A stretch of DNA of 64,000 bases from Amaricoccus solimangrovi (GCF_006385685.1 NZ_VFRP01000004.1:186001-250000), one strand, 5' to 3'. Shown: positions 41,356 through 50,415, counted from the stretch's first letter. Notes: generated by a model from the letters alone, not told the origin. Made by a program: numbers and translations.

Positions 41356-42371
41356 CAGTCCTCCGCCTCGTCCTCGTAGCCGACGAGATGCAGCGGCCGC
41401 GCCGCGCGCCGCTCGAGCGCGCACCAGCGCAGCAGCGCCTCTTCCCGGCCATGGGTGATCCAGGTCTCCGCCGGGGAGAGTTCGGTCAGCGTCGCGGTCA
41501 GTTCGGACCAGTCGGAATGGTCGGAGATGACGAGCGCGAGTTCGACACCCCGCTGCCGTGCCCGCGCGCGCACGCGCATCCAGCCGGAGGCGAAGGCGAT
41601 CAGCGGATCGGCGAAGCGCCGGACCCAGGTTGCCGCGAAGGCCGAGGGGGGACCGAGCACGATCTCCCCCGCGAAGCCCCTGCCCCGCTGCCCGGCCACG
41701 GTCGCCGGGGCGAGCGGGCCGAGATCGATGCCGCGCGAGACGTAGTAGTCGCACATCCGCGAAAGCGCGCCATGGATCCGGATCGGCGCGTCATGGCCCA
41801 CGTCGCGCAGGAGCCGGATGAGCCGCTGCGCCTTGCCGAGCGAATAGGCGCCGACGAGATGCGCCCGGTCCGGGAAGAGCGCGAGCGAGTCGAGCAGCCG
41901 CCGCGCCTCCGCCTCCGGCGGCGGATGGCGGAACACCGGCAGGCCGAAGGTCGCCTCGGTGATGAAGATGTCGGAGGGGACAGGCTCGAAGGGCGCGCAG
42001 GTCGGATCGGCCGCGCGCTTGTAGTCCCCCGCCGCCGTGATCCGGAGCCCGCGCCAGGCGACGGAGATCTGCGCGGAACCGAGCACATGGCCCGCGGGAT
42101 GGAACGAGACCGCGACGCCGCCGATATCGACCACCGCGCCCGGCACCGCCTCCTGCCGCGCGCCGGCGAAATCCTCGCCCATCCGGATCGCCATGATGTC
42201 GAGCGTCTCGCGCGTCGCGAGCACCGCGCCATGGCCGGCACGCGCGTGGTCGGAATGCCCATGGGTGACGAGCGCGCGCGGCACCGGCCGGACCGGATCG
42301 ATGTGGAAATCGCCCGGAGGGCAATAGAGCCCCTCGGGGCGCGGAACGAGGAGGTCCGAGGGGCGGATCAT
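41355..42371 (-). CDS. Ligase-associated MBL-fold exonuclease
   Basis: 338 residues of metallo-beta-lactamase fold of the beta-CASP/SNM1 type. The metal-binding motif is VTHGHSDHARAGHG, followed by HPAGHVLGSAQI, AGDYK with its Asp, ITEATFG and ISDHSDW, and the C-terminal ETWITHGREEALLRW. It is the nuclease partner of the ATP-dependent ligase encoded next, with which it overlaps by one base (TGATG). Together they are thought to process and seal DNA ends after damage. It begins after a gap that holds a dispersed repeat. Confidence 0.92.
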   Translation of the reverse strand: MIRPSDLLVPRPEGLYCPPGDFHIDPVRPVPRALVTHGHSDHARAGHGAVLATRETLDIMAIRMGEDFAGARQEAVPGAVVDIGGVAVSFHPAGHVLGSAQISVAWRGLRITAAGDYKRAADPTCAPFEPVPSDIFITEATFGLPVFRHPPPEAEARRLLDSLALFPDRAHLVGAYSLGKAQRLIRLLRDVGHDAPIRIHGALSRMCDYYVSRGIDLGPLAPATVAGQRGRGFAGEIVLGPPSAFAATWVRRFADPLIAFASGWMRVRARARQRGVELALVISDHSDWSELTATLTELSPAETWITHGREEALLRWCALERRAARPLHLVGYEDEAED

Positions 42372-42483
42372 TTCGCTTCAACCGCGAGGCGGGTCGGGAG
42401 TTCCCGCGAGGATGGCCGCGGAACCGCCGTCTGTCGGGCGCGGCCCGCCGGCATCCTTCCGCCACGGGCGCGGCCCCTGAAAT

Positions 42484-42547
42484 GCGCCGCGGGCGCCAGG
42501 CTCGCCACGGGCGCGCCGCCCGACGCGGCGCCACCGCCCGGAGGGCC
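42484..42547. repeat. Dispersed GC-rich repeat, copy B
   Basis: 64 bases matching 19470-19532, including a 31-base identical block (42517-42547). It lies in the 245-base gap between the exonuclease start and the csbD stop. That gap shows no gene. Confidence 0.75.
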
Positions 42548-42583
42548 TTTCTCCATGCGAAAGGCCGCCCCTGGGGGCGGCCT
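42544..42583 (-). terminator. Double hairpin downstream of csbD
   Basis: AGGCCGCCCC-TG-GGGGCGGCCT (42562-42583) is a perfect 10-base stem. A second, overlapping pair, GGCCTTTC/GAAAGGCC (42544-42566), shares bases with it. On the minus strand the first stem is followed by TTTCGC. It probably terminates the csbD transcript. Confidence 0.7.
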
Positions 42584-42616
42584 CGCCAGTCATGCGCGAA
42601 AGGTTCCGGCGCGGGG

Positions 42617-42808
42617 TCAGGTGCGATCGACGACGTCCTTGGCCGCGTCCTTCGCATCGCCCTTCGCCTGCTGCAGCTTGCCCTTGGCCTCCTGCCCGGC
42701 GCCCTCCGCCTCCATCTCGGGGTCGTCGAGCGCGCGGCCGGTCGCTTCGCGGGCCTTGCCGGCGAGTTCGTTGGTCGTGCCCTTCACCTTGTCCGTCGTG
42801 CTGCTCAT
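42617..42808 (-). CDS. CsbD-family stress protein
   Basis: 63 residues from MSSTTDKVKGTTNELAGKAR. The Lys/Ala-rich repeats (KVKGTTNELAGKAREATG, GKLQQAKGDAKDAAKD) are typical of CsbD, a small, hydrophilic protein induced by general stress in several bacteria. Its molecular function is not known. The AGGGAA upstream favours ATG 42808 over one five codons earlier. It has its own terminator. Confidence 0.85.
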   Translation of the reverse strand: MSSTTDKVKGTTNELAGKAREATGRALDDPEMEAEGAGQEAKGKLQQAKGDAKDAAKDVVDRT

Positions 42809-42913
42809 TCTGTTCCCTTTCATTTCACTGGGTCAGTGACGCCGGGAAAACGACGGGGAACGCGATTGGTTGCACGGGAGCCGATCACGGCCCGCTGAGC
42901 GGCGCGCCGCCGC

Positions 42914-45900
42914 TCAGGCCGGCGCGGAAACGCCTTCCGGTCGCCGGGATTCCGCCACGTCGCCATGCGAGATGTAGGTGTAGAACATCGGCACGACGAA
43001 GAGGGTGAACATCGTCCCGATCAGCATGCCGGTGAAGATCACGAGCCCGATCGAGTAGCGCGCCGCCGCGCCCGCGCCCTCGGCGAAGATGAGCGGGATC
43101 ACCGCGAGCGCCATCGCCGCCGTCGTCATCAGGATCGGCCTGAGACGGACCTTGGCCGCGGCCACGATCGCCTCGCGTTTCGAGAAGCCGTGCGCCTCGC
43201 GCTGCTGGTTGGCGAATTCGACGAGCAGGATGCCGTGCTTGGTGATGAGGCCGATCAGCGTGATGAGCCCGACCTGGGTGTAGATGTTGAGCGTGCCGAG
43301 CCCGAGGTTGAGCGGCAGGACCGCCCCGAAGATCGAGAGCGGCACCGACATCAGGATGATGAACGGGTCGCGCAGGCTCTCGAACTGCGCCGCGAGCACC
43401 AGATAGATCACCACGATGGCGAGCGCGAAGGCGATCAGCAGCGTGTTGCCCTGCGTGACCTCGAGCCGCGACTGGTCCGAATAGTCGATGAAGAACCCGT
43501 CCGAGATCTCCTCCTCGGCGATCTGGCGCAGCGTCGCGAGCCCCTCGCCCGAGGTGACGCCCGGCAGCGGCAGCGCCGAGAGGGTGGCGGAGTTGAGCTG
43601 GTTGAACTGTTCGATCGCGGCGGGCGAGGCGTTGGTGCCCACGGTCACGACCGAGGAGAGCGGCACCATCTCGCCGGTCGAGGCGCGCACGAAGAAGTCG
43701 CCGAGCTGGTCGGGATTGGCGCGCCATTCGCGCGGCACCTGGGTGATCACGTCGTAGCTGTTCGAGTCGCGGTCGAATTGCCCGATCGAGGCGCCGCCGA
43801 CCATGAGGCCGAGCGTGTTGCCGATGTCGGCGACCGAGACGTTGAGGCTGGCCGCGCGGTCGCGGTCGATCGTGACGCGGGTCTGCGGCTGGTCGAAGGA
43901 CATCGAATCCTGCACGACGATGTACTTGCCGGTCGCGGTGGCGCGCTGCTTGATCTTCTCCGCGAGTTCGTAGACCCGCTCGGGCGAATAGATCGACTGC
44001 AGCACGAGCGAGATCGGCAGCCCTCCGCCCGCGCCGGGCAGCGTCGGGGGCGCGAAGACGAAGCCCTGCATCCCCGCCTGGCGGTTCAGCATCACCTGGA
44101 TTTCCTGCTGGATCTCGCCCTGCGACCGGTCGCGCTCCGCCCAGTCCTTCAGCGCCCAGATGTAGAAGGCCGAGCCGGGCGTGCCGAGCGCGCCGCCGAT
44201 CGAGAAGCTGGTGCGCACCTCCGGCGTGTCCTTGGAGAGTTCGTAGATCTGGTCGGTATAGAGCTTGGTATATTCGTTCGTCGCGTATTTCGGCCCGTTC
44301 AGGATCGCGAAGAGCGCGCCCGAATCCTCGTCCGGGGCAAGCTCGGAGGTGGTGTTGAGGAACATGAAGACCGTGACGCTGAAGAGCGAGACCACCATCA
44401 GCAGCGTCACCGGGCGATAGTCGAGCGAGCTCGACACCCGGCGCTCGTACCAGTTCGCGAGCCCGTCGAAGGCGCGGTCGACGATACGCTGGAACCGCCC
44501 CGGCTCCCCCGCCTTCAGGAGCCGCGCCGACATGGCCGGCGTGATCGTGAGCGCGATCACGCCCGAGAGGATCACCGCGCCGGCGAGGGTGAAGGAGAAT
44601 TCGCGGAAGAGCGCGCCGGTCAGCCCGCCGGTGAAGCCGAGCGGCGTCAGCACGGCGGCGAGCGTGATCGTCATCGCGACGACGGGCCCCGCGATCTCCT
44701 TCATGCCGATGACCGACGCCTCCATCGGCGTCAGCCCCTCCTCGATATGGCGGTGGATGTTCTCCACCACCACGATCGCGTCGTCGACGACGAGCCCGAT
44801 CGCGAGAACCATCGCAAGCAGCGACAGCAGGTTGATCGAATAGCCGAGCGCGAGCAGCAGGAAGCAGACGCCGATCAGCGACAGCGGAATCGTCACGATC
44901 GGCATCAGCACCGAGCGGAACGAGCCGAGGAATAGGATGATCACGATCACGACGATGACCACCGCCTCGCCGATCGTCTTGAACACCTCGCGGATCGAGG
45001 CGGAGATGGTCTCCGTCGAATCGTAGACGAGTTCGATCGACATGCCGCGCGGCAGCGAGGCGTTGATCGCGGGAAGTTCCGCCACCACCGCGTCCGCGAC
45101 GTCGAGCGGGTTCGCCGCCGGGGTCGGGAAGATGCCGATGAAGGTGCCGGCCTTGCCCCCGAAGGTCACGATGGTGTCGTGGTTCTCGGCCCCGAGCTCG
45201 ATCCGTGCCACGTCGCGCAGCCGCACCACCGCGTCACCCTCGCCCCGGATCGGCAGCGTGCCGAAGGCCTCGGGCGATTGCAGCGTCGACTGCAGCGTGA
45301 TCGATGTCGCGGTGAACTCGTTCTCGGTCTTGCCGGGCGCGGAGAGGAAGTTCGAGTTGCTGATCGCCTGCAGCACCTCGCCCGCCGTCACGCCGCGGGC
45401 CGCGAGCGCGAGCGGATCGAGCCAGATCCGCATCGAATAGTTCGCCGCGCCGATGATCTCGATCTCCGCGACGCCGGGGATGGTCGACATCCGGGGCCGG
45501 ATCACCCGGTCGAGATATTCGGTCAGCTGCTCCTGGTTCATGTTCGGGTTCTGCGCCGCGAGATAGAGGAGCGCGAACTGCTGGCCGGTACCCTTGACGA
45601 TCGACGGATCCTCCGCCCCGTCGGGCAGCTGGCTCCGCACCTGCTGCACCTTCGCGAGCACCTCGGTCAGCGCGACGTCCGGATCGGAGCCGAGCTTCAT
45701 GTGGACCTGCACGACGCTGACCGAGGGCGTCGATTGCGAGGTGACGTAGTCGATGTTCTCGGTCGTGGCGACCGCCTGCGCGATCGGCGAGGTGATGAAG
45801 CCCTGGATCAGGTCGGGCGGCGCGCCCTGGTAGACGGTGGTGACGGTCACGACCGTCTCCTCGACCTCGGGATATTCCCGGATCGCGAGGTTGAAGATGC

Positions 45901-45982
45901 CGTAGAACCCCGCCAGCAGCATGAAGGCCGCGAGCACCGTCGAGAGGACGGGCCGGCGGATGAAGAGCTCGCTGAGGTTCAT
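42914..45982 (-). CDS. RND-family efflux pump inner-membrane subunit (AcrB-type)
   Basis: 1022 residues, normal for the family. Twelve membrane helices are expected; the first follows MNLSELFIRRPVLSTVLAAF. The proton-relay region is AIGLVVDDAIVVVENIHRH with the Asp pair in helix 4. Further conserved parts are FTGGLTGALFREFS and QREAHGFSKREAIVAAA near the end. It exports hydrophobic compounds using the proton gradient. The adaptor gene precedes it by 10 bases, so the two form an operon. No outer-membrane channel gene is present; such pumps often borrow a TolC made elsewhere. Confidence 0.95.
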   Translation of the reverse strand: MNLSELFIRRPVLSTVLAAFMLLAGFYGIFNLAIREYPEVEETVVTVTTVYQGAPPDLIQGFITSPIAQAVATTENIDYVTSQSTPSVSVVQVHMKLGSDPDVALTEVLAKVQQVRSQLPDGAEDPSIVKGTGQQFALLYLAAQNPNMNQEQLTEYLDRVIRPRMSTIPGVAEIEIIGAANYSMRIWLDPLALAARGVTAGEVLQAISNSNFLSAPGKTENEFTATSITLQSTLQSPEAFGTLPIRGEGDAVVRLRDVARIELGAENHDTIVTFGGKAGTFIGIFPTPAANPLDVADAVVAELPAINASLPRGMSIELVYDSTETISASIREVFKTIGEAVVIVVIVIILFLGSFRSVLMPIVTIPLSLIGVCFLLLALGYSINLLSLLAMVLAIGLVVDDAIVVVENIHRHIEEGLTPMEASVIGMKEIAGPVVAMTITLAAVLTPLGFTGGLTGALFREFSFTLAGAVILSGVIALTITPAMSARLLKAGEPGRFQRIVDRAFDGLANWYERRVSSSLDYRPVTLLMVVSLFSVTVFMFLNTTSELAPDEDSGALFAILNGPKYATNEYTKLYTDQIYELSKDTPEVRTSFSIGGALGTPGSAFYIWALKDWAERDRSQGEIQQEIQVMLNRQAGMQGFVFAPPTLPGAGGGLPISLVLQSIYSPERVYELAEKIKQRATATGKYIVVQDSMSFDQPQTRVTIDRDRAASLNVSVADIGNTLGLMVGGASIGQFDRDSNSYDVITQVPREWRANPDQLGDFFVRASTGEMVPLSSVVTVGTNASPAAIEQFNQLNSATLSALPLPGVTSGEGLATLRQIAEEEISDGFFIDYSDQSRLEVTQGNTLLIAFALAIVVIYLVLAAQFESLRDPFIILMSVPLSIFGAVLPLNLGLGTLNIYTQVGLITLIGLITKHGILLVEFANQQREAHGFSKREAIVAAAKVRLRPILMTTAAMALAVIPLIFAEGAGAAARYSIGLVIFTGMLIGTMFTLFVVPMFYTYISHGDVAESRRPEGVSAPA

Positions 45983-45992
45983 CGCGCCGCCC

Positions 45993-47111
45993 CTACTGCC
46001 CGATGGCCCGGAATTCGGCGTCGGCGGGATTGATCGTGTTGTCGATCTTCACCGGGGCGCCGGTGAAGAGGCGGTTCTGGCCCGCCGTGACCACGACATC
46101 GCCCGGCGAGAGCCCGGAGGTGACCTCCACCCGGCCGAGCGAGCGGCGGCCCACCTGGACGAAGACCTGCTCGACCGTCGTCTTCTTCTGGTCGCCCTCG
46201 CCCTCTTCCTGCACCACGTAGACGCCGTCGCCGTAGAGCGTCGAATTGACGGCGGTCTGCGGCAGCGAGATCACGCCCTCCTCCGCCGGAAGCTCGACGC
46301 GCACCCGCAGGAACTGGCCGGGATTGAGCGAATGGCCGGGATCCTCGATCTCGGCCCGCACGGTGACGAGCCGGCTGTTCGGGTCGATCCGGGGCTCGAT
46401 GCCGATCACCTGGCCCCGGAGCGAGATGTCGCCCACCTCGGAAGTCGCCACGACGGGCATGCCGATCCGCACGATGCGTCCCTGCTGCTCGGGGATCGAG
46501 AAGTCGACGCGCATCGAATCGAGATCCTGCAGCGTCGCATAGACCGTGCCGGCGGCCAGATACTGGCCGACATCGACCTGCGGGATGCCGATCGTGCCGG
46601 CGAAGGGCGCGCGCAGCGCCTTCTGGCGCATCACGGCGGTCAGCTTCTCGACCTCCGCCCGCGCGCTGGTCGCGCTGGCCTGGGCCTCGTCGAGGTCGTT
46701 CGCCGCCGTCACGCCCCGCGCCTGGAGCGTCTGCTGGCGTTTCAGCTGGGTCTCGCTCAGGTTCAGCGTCGCATTCGCCGCGGCGAGGTCGGCCTGTTCG
46801 ATCGCATCGTCGAGCTGGACGAGGATCTCGCCCGCCTCGACCTCGTCATTGGCCTGGAACCGGATCTGCTTGACGATGCCCGGCGTCTCCACGCCGAGTT
46901 CGACGCCCTGTTTCGCGCGGGCGGTGCCGATGGCCTCGACCCCCGGGGTCCAGGTTCCGGGCTCGACCGCGACGGTCGAGACCGCCACCGGCTCGGGCTG
47001 CCGGTTGGCGAAGAACTGCCCGATCATCTTGTCGCGGAACAGGTTGAAGCCGACGATGCCGCCGACGACGAGCCCGAGCAGGATGACCGCGATAATAAGC
47101 CGTTTGATCAT
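45993..47111 (-). CDS. RND periplasmic adaptor (MFP) subunit
   Basis: 372 residues from MIKRLIIAVILLGLVVGGIV, which gives a membrane anchor; the open frame is 24 codons longer. It has a lipoyl half-motif at about 65-100 (GIVKQIRFQANDEVEAGEIL), an alpha-hairpin of about 60 residues (LNLSETQLKRQQTLQARGV), the second lipoyl half (RAPFAGTIGIPQVDVGQYL), then the beta-barrel and membrane-proximal domains. It joins the pump to an outer-membrane channel. It precedes the pump gene in the same operon. The Shine-Dalgarno is weak. Confidence 0.94.
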   Translation of the reverse strand: MIKRLIIAVILLGLVVGGIVGFNLFRDKMIGQFFANRQPEPVAVSTVAVEPGTWTPGVEAIGTARAKQGVELGVETPGIVKQIRFQANDEVEAGEILVQLDDAIEQADLAAANATLNLSETQLKRQQTLQARGVTAANDLDEAQASATSARAEVEKLTAVMRQKALRAPFAGTIGIPQVDVGQYLAAGTVYATLQDLDSMRVDFSIPEQQGRIVRIGMPVVATSEVGDISLRGQVIGIEPRIDPNSRLVTVRAEIEDPGHSLNPGQFLRVRVELPAEEGVISLPQTAVNSTLYGDGVYVVQEEGEGDQKKTTVEQVFVQVGRRSLGRVEVTSGLSPGDVVVTAGQNRLFTGAPVKIDNTINPADAEFRAIGQ

Positions 47112-47290
47112 CCGACACCCGATCCCACAGACCCGAAACTCCGCCCGCCGCGGGGCCGCGTGCCGCCCGCGCGCGCCGGACAAAATACGACCGCCTCAAG
47201 AAATTCGCGAGAAGTCCTGCGCTGTTTCGGTCACGCGGTCAAGTCTCCGCGACGGGATCCGCGACCTGGACGAGTAGCGGACGAGCGCGG

Positions 47291-47319
47291 TTGATCCGGG
47301 CGACGCCGATGCCTAACAC
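47291..47319 (+). promoter_or_regulatory. Candidate promoter of the lipoprotein gene
   Basis: TTGATC (47291-47296), a 17-base spacer and TAACAC (47314-47319), about 30 bases before the lipoprotein ATG at 47352. It is a moderate match, in the gap divergent to the MFP gene. Confidence 0.4.
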
Positions 47320-47351
47320 TGCGCGCGACGTATCGAGAAGGAGGGACTGCG

Positions 47352-47906
47352 ATGCGGAACATTCTGGCTCTGACGGGCGCGGCCGCGCTGGCGCTCGCCG
47401 CCTGCGCGGGTCCGATGGCGGGACCGCGGACGGCCGCCACGGGCGAGACGATCCTGGCCCAGGGCACGGTCGTCTCGGTCGATCAGGCGACGCGCGAGGT
47501 CGTGATCGCGGGGCCCGAGGGCAACCGGATCGCCTTCGTGGCCGGGCCGGAGGTGCGCAACCTCGCCCAGGTCGCGGCCGGCGACACGGTCACGGTCGGC
47601 TATCACGATTCCGTCGTGCTCAGCATGGCCGAGGCCGACGCGCCGCAGGGCAGCGTCGCGGGGGTGTCGCGGGCGCCCGAGGGCGCGCGGCCGTCGGGCG
47701 GCGCGGTCATCGCGACCGACGTCGTGGTGACGGTCGTCTCCTACGACGACAAGTCGGGCTTCGCCGTCTTCCGCACCGACGACGGCGTGACCCATCGCGC
47801 CACCGTGCCGCCGGAACTGCGCACCTTCGCCGAGCGCGCCGCGCCCGGCAGCCGCGTCAAGGTGTCGCTCACCGAGGCGCTCGCGGTCAGCGTGACCGAG
47901 AACTGA
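47352..47906 (+). CDS. Lipoprotein of unknown function
   Basis: 184 residues. The signal peptide MRNILALTGAAALALAAC ends in a lipobox (LAAC), preceded by GGAGGGA eight bases before the ATG. The mature part has repeated beta-rich stretches (GTVVSVDQATREVVIAGPEG and VVTVVSYDDKSGFAVFRTDDG). Both are similar to each other, so an internal duplication of a small beta-barrel is possible. No family is recognised with confidence. It is convergent with marR and shares a terminator hairpin with it. Confidence 0.75.
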   Translation: MRNILALTGAAALALAACAGPMAGPRTAATGETILAQGTVVSVDQATREVVIAGPEGNRIAFVAGPEVRNLAQVAAGDTVTVGYHDSVVLSMAEADAPQGSVAGVSRAPEGARPSGGAVIATDVVVTVVSYDDKSGFAVFRTDDGVTHRATVPPELRTFAERAAPGSRVKVSLTEALAVSVTEN

Positions 47907-47917
47907 CGCCGGGAACG

Positions 47918-47944
47918 GCCCCGCCGCGCGGCGCGCGGCGGGGC
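47918..47944. terminator. Bidirectional hairpin between convergent genes
   Basis: GCCCCGCCGCGC, loop GGC, GCGCGGCGGGGC: a perfect 12-base stem between the lipoprotein stop and the marR stop. No T-run on either side. Confidence 0.65.
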
Positions 47945-48418
47945 TCAGGGCTCGTCCGCGCCCAGGACCGCGCGAATGGCCCGGAGCGTCGGCAGCGCGT
48001 CGCGCAGACGCCCCGGGCCGAGTTCCTCGAGCAGGTCGTCGAAGACCGGCGCCATCGCGATCACCGCGCGGTCGCGCGCGGATTGGCCGGCGGGGCTGAT
48101 GCCCACCCATTTGCGGCGCGCGTCGTCCCAGTCGGGACGGACATGGACGTAGCCCGCCGCGTCGAGCCGGTTCAGCGTGTTGGTCATCGCCCCCTTCGTC
48201 ACGTGGAAGATCCGGGCGAGCTGGCCGGGGGTCTTTTCGCCGCCGAGCCGCGCGAAATGGTTGAGCACCATGAAATGCGACAGCTCCATCCCCCGGGGCA
48301 GCGCGCGCTGCAGCCGGCCGCGGGCCAGCTGCTCGATCATCACGATCTCGCTGAAGAAGACGATCACCATCGGATCGCGCGGCGATTCGACCGGCGCGCG
48401 CCGGGGAGGCCGGCTCAC
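47945..48418 (-). CDS. MarR-family transcriptional regulator
   Basis: 157 residues with a winged helix-turn-helix: GMELSHFMVLNHFARLGGE, then TPGQLARIFHVTKGAMTNTLNRLDAAGYV. The wing is RPDWDDARRKWVGIS. The N-terminal helix FFSEIVMIEQLARGRLQRAL suits dimerisation. Ligand and targets are unknown; the RND pump next door is a candidate, but the two genes are separated by a lipoprotein gene and a terminator. It starts with a GTG that overlaps the nitrilase stop (GTGA), so it belongs to the comF-grxC-nitrilase unit. Confidence 0.9.
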   Translation of the reverse strand: MSRPPRRAPVESPRDPMVIVFFSEIVMIEQLARGRLQRALPRGMELSHFMVLNHFARLGGEKTPGQLARIFHVTKGAMTNTLNRLDAAGYVHVRPDWDDARRKWVGISPAGQSARDRAVIAMAPVFDDLLEELGPGRLRDALPTLRAIRAVLGADEP

Positions 48419-49278
48419 GAGGTGGCGGGCTCCGCCGGCGCCTGGACGGCGGGCCGCTCGAAGCTCCGGTCATGGCGAAGCTGCGGCACCATGTCACGGA
48501 CCTTGCGCACCTCGGTCAGGTCGAGATTGGCGAAGATCACGCCCGGCCCGTCCGGCGCCTCGGCCAGGATCTCGCCCCAGGGGCCGACGATCAGGCTGTG
48601 ACCATAGGTGCGCCGATCCGGCCCCTCCGTCACCGCGTGATGCCCCGACTGGGCGGCGGCGAGGATGAAGCAGCCGGTCTCGATCGCGCGGGCGCGCAGC
48701 AGCACGTGCCAGTGGGCGCGCCCCGTCGGCACGGTGAAGGCGGCGGGCACGGTGATGATGTCGGCGCCGGCCTGGCCCAGTGCCCGGTAGAGCGCCGCGA
48801 AGCGCATGTCGTAGCAGATGCTGAGGCCGAGCCGCGCCCCCGGCAGATCCGCGACCACGGCCCCGGTCCCCGGGCGGAAGGCGGCGGATTCGCGGTAGGA
48901 CTCGCCCTTCCCGAGCGCCACGTCGAACATGTGGATCTTGTCGTAGCGCGCCGCGATCGCCCCGTCGGGCGCGATCAGGAAGGAGCGGTTGGCGAAGCGG
49001 CCGTCCGCGTCGTGGGTCAGGATCGCGAGACTGCCGATGACGAGCCAGATCCCGCGCTCCGCGGCGATGTCGCGCAGCCGCGCCAGCGTCGGGTCGTCCT
49101 CCTCGTGGCGCAGCATCGCATTCTGGCGCGCCCGGCTCGAGGAGACGATGTTGGTGACCTCGGGCGTGACGACGAGCGTGGCGCCGCCATCCGCGGCCTG
49201 GCGCACCAGACCCTCCGTCGTCGCGAGATTCGCGGCCGGGTCGTCGGAGGAACAGAGCTGGACAAGGGCGACGCGCAT
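48415..49278 (-). CDS. Nitrilase/omega-amidase family carbon-nitrogen hydrolase
   Basis: 287 residues. The catalytic triad is visible: Glu in VVTPEVTNIVSS, Lys in ARYDKIHMFDVAL and Cys in GLSICYDMRF. The sequence resembles the Nit1/Nit2-type subgroup, which hydrolyses deaminated glutathione or omega-amides; substrate assignment is inference. The ATG at 49278 is used, though an open frame extends upstream through the grxC gap. It lies 10 bases after grxC, and glutathione-linked neighbours (glutaredoxin) fit a deaminated-glutathione amidase. Confidence 0.9.
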   Translation of the reverse strand: MRVALVQLCSSDDPAANLATTEGLVRQAADGGATLVVTPEVTNIVSSSRARQNAMLRHEEDDPTLARLRDIAAERGIWLVIGSLAILTHDADGRFANRSFLIAPDGAIAARYDKIHMFDVALGKGESYRESAAFRPGTGAVVADLPGARLGLSICYDMRFAALYRALGQAGADIITVPAAFTVPTGRAHWHVLLRARAIETGCFILAAAQSGHHAVTEGPDRRTYGHSLIVGPWGEILAEAPDGPGVIFANLDLTEVRKVRDMVPQLRHDRSFERPAVQAPAEPATS

Positions 49279-49288
49279 CCGACCGCCC

Positions 49289-49549
49289 TCAGCCCGCCGC
49301 GAGCAGCGGGTCGAGCCCGCCCGCGCGGTCGAGCGCGTTGAGATCGTCGAAACCACCGATATGGCGTCCGCCGATGAAGATCTGCGGCACCGTGCGGCGG
49401 CCCGCCGCGCGCTGCACCATCTCGGCCCGGCGTCCGGGCTCGGCGGCGACGTTGATCTCCTGAAAGTCCGCGCCCTTCGCGGTCAGGAGCCGTTTCGCGG
49501 CCATGCAGTAGCCGCAGGTCGGGGTCGTGTACATGAGGATCGGGGGCAT
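49289..49549 (-). CDS. grxC: Glutaredoxin 3
   Basis: 86 residues. The active site is TPTCGYCMAAKRLL with a CxxC pair, followed by the cis-Pro TVPQIFIGGRHIGGFDDL and the glutathione-binding GG. It is a dithiol glutaredoxin that reduces disulfides with glutathione. The family's normal length is 80-90 residues. It lies 30 bases after comF and 10 before the nitrilase-type gene. Confidence 0.95.
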   Translation of the reverse strand: MPPILMYTTPTCGYCMAAKRLLTAKGADFQEINVAAEPGRRAEMVQRAAGRRTVPQIFIGGRHIGGFDDLNALDRAGGLDPLLAAG

Positions 49550-49579
49550 CGCACATCCTGGGTGAGGCCGTTCCCGGAA

Positions 49580-50365
49580 CTATATAGATCCGAACTCCGC
49601 GAACGCAACGCGCGCGAGGACGAGCACATCCACCCGCGCCGCGCCGCCTTCCCGCAACGCCCCGGCGCAGGCCGAGAGCGTGGCGCCGGAGGTCAGCACG
49701 TCGTCGATCAAGAGGATCGAGCGCCCCTCGATCCGCGGCCGGTGGCGGGGCGCGACGGCGAAGGCGCCGGCCTGGTTGCGGGCGCGGGCCTCGCGGTCCA
49801 TGCCTTCCTGCGGCGTGGTGAAGCGCCGGCGGGTCAGGAGGTCCACCGCCACGGGACGCTCCGCCCGGCGGGCGAGCGCGCGGGCGAGTTCGGCGGACTG
49901 GTTGTAGCGCCGCCGGAGCAGACGGCGCCAGTGCAGCGGCACGGGTGCGATCAGATCGGCCCGGGCGAGGAGCCTTCCCCCGGCGGGCAGCATCCATTCC
50001 GCCAGCGTGTCGCGCATGTCGAGCCGGTCGCCATGCTTGAAGGCGAGCACGACGCGCCGCGCCGCGCCGCCGTAGAGGACCGCCGCCGCGCCCGCGTTCC
50101 ATCCGGGCGGGTGCCGGCGGCAGGGGTCGCAGACATCGGCGCCGTCGATCACCGCGGCGGCGTCGTCCATGAGTCCGGAGGCTTCGCCGACCAGGGGCAG
50201 GCCGCATTTGACGCAGGCCTCGCCCGAGATGAAATGCGTGTCGCGCCAGCAGGCGGCGCAGAGGCCGCGCTCCCCCTCCGTCATCTCGCCGCAGGCGAGG
50301 CAGCGCGGCGGGTAGAGCGTGTCGACGAGCGGGCCGATCACGGTGGATTTGAGCCGCTGGAGCAT
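49580..50365 (-). CDS. comF: ComF-family phosphoribosyltransferase-like protein
   Basis: 261 residues. An N-terminal double zinc finger (LYPPRCLACGEMTEGERGLCAACW, ACVKCGLPL, CDPC) is followed by a type I PRTase fold with the PRPP loop ILLIDDVLTSGATLSACAG. Conserved parts are VLAFKHGDRLD, PVPLHWRRLLRRRYNQSAELA and RNQAGAF. ComF takes part in DNA uptake in some competent bacteria; its role elsewhere is unclear. It is the first gene of a comF-grxC-nitrilase-marR unit and is divergent from the methyltransferase gene across 50 bases. Confidence 0.93.
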   Translation of the reverse strand: MLQRLKSTVIGPLVDTLYPPRCLACGEMTEGERGLCAACWRDTHFISGEACVKCGLPLVGEASGLMDDAAAVIDGADVCDPCRRHPPGWNAGAAAVLYGGAARRVVLAFKHGDRLDMRDTLAEWMLPAGGRLLARADLIAPVPLHWRRLLRRRYNQSAELARALARRAERPVAVDLLTRRRFTTPQEGMDREARARNQAGAFAVAPRHRPRIEGRSILLIDDVLTSGATLSACAGALREGGAARVDVLVLARVAFAEFGSI

Positions 50366-50415
50366 GGCCTTCTCTCTCCGTCTCGCCTATGGCTGCGCCC
50401 TTGCGAGGACATCCG

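Noticed and set aside
42965-44935. A 656-codon plus-strand frame opposite the RND pump
   Set aside because: Antisense shadow with repeated Glu/Arg/Asp/His composition.
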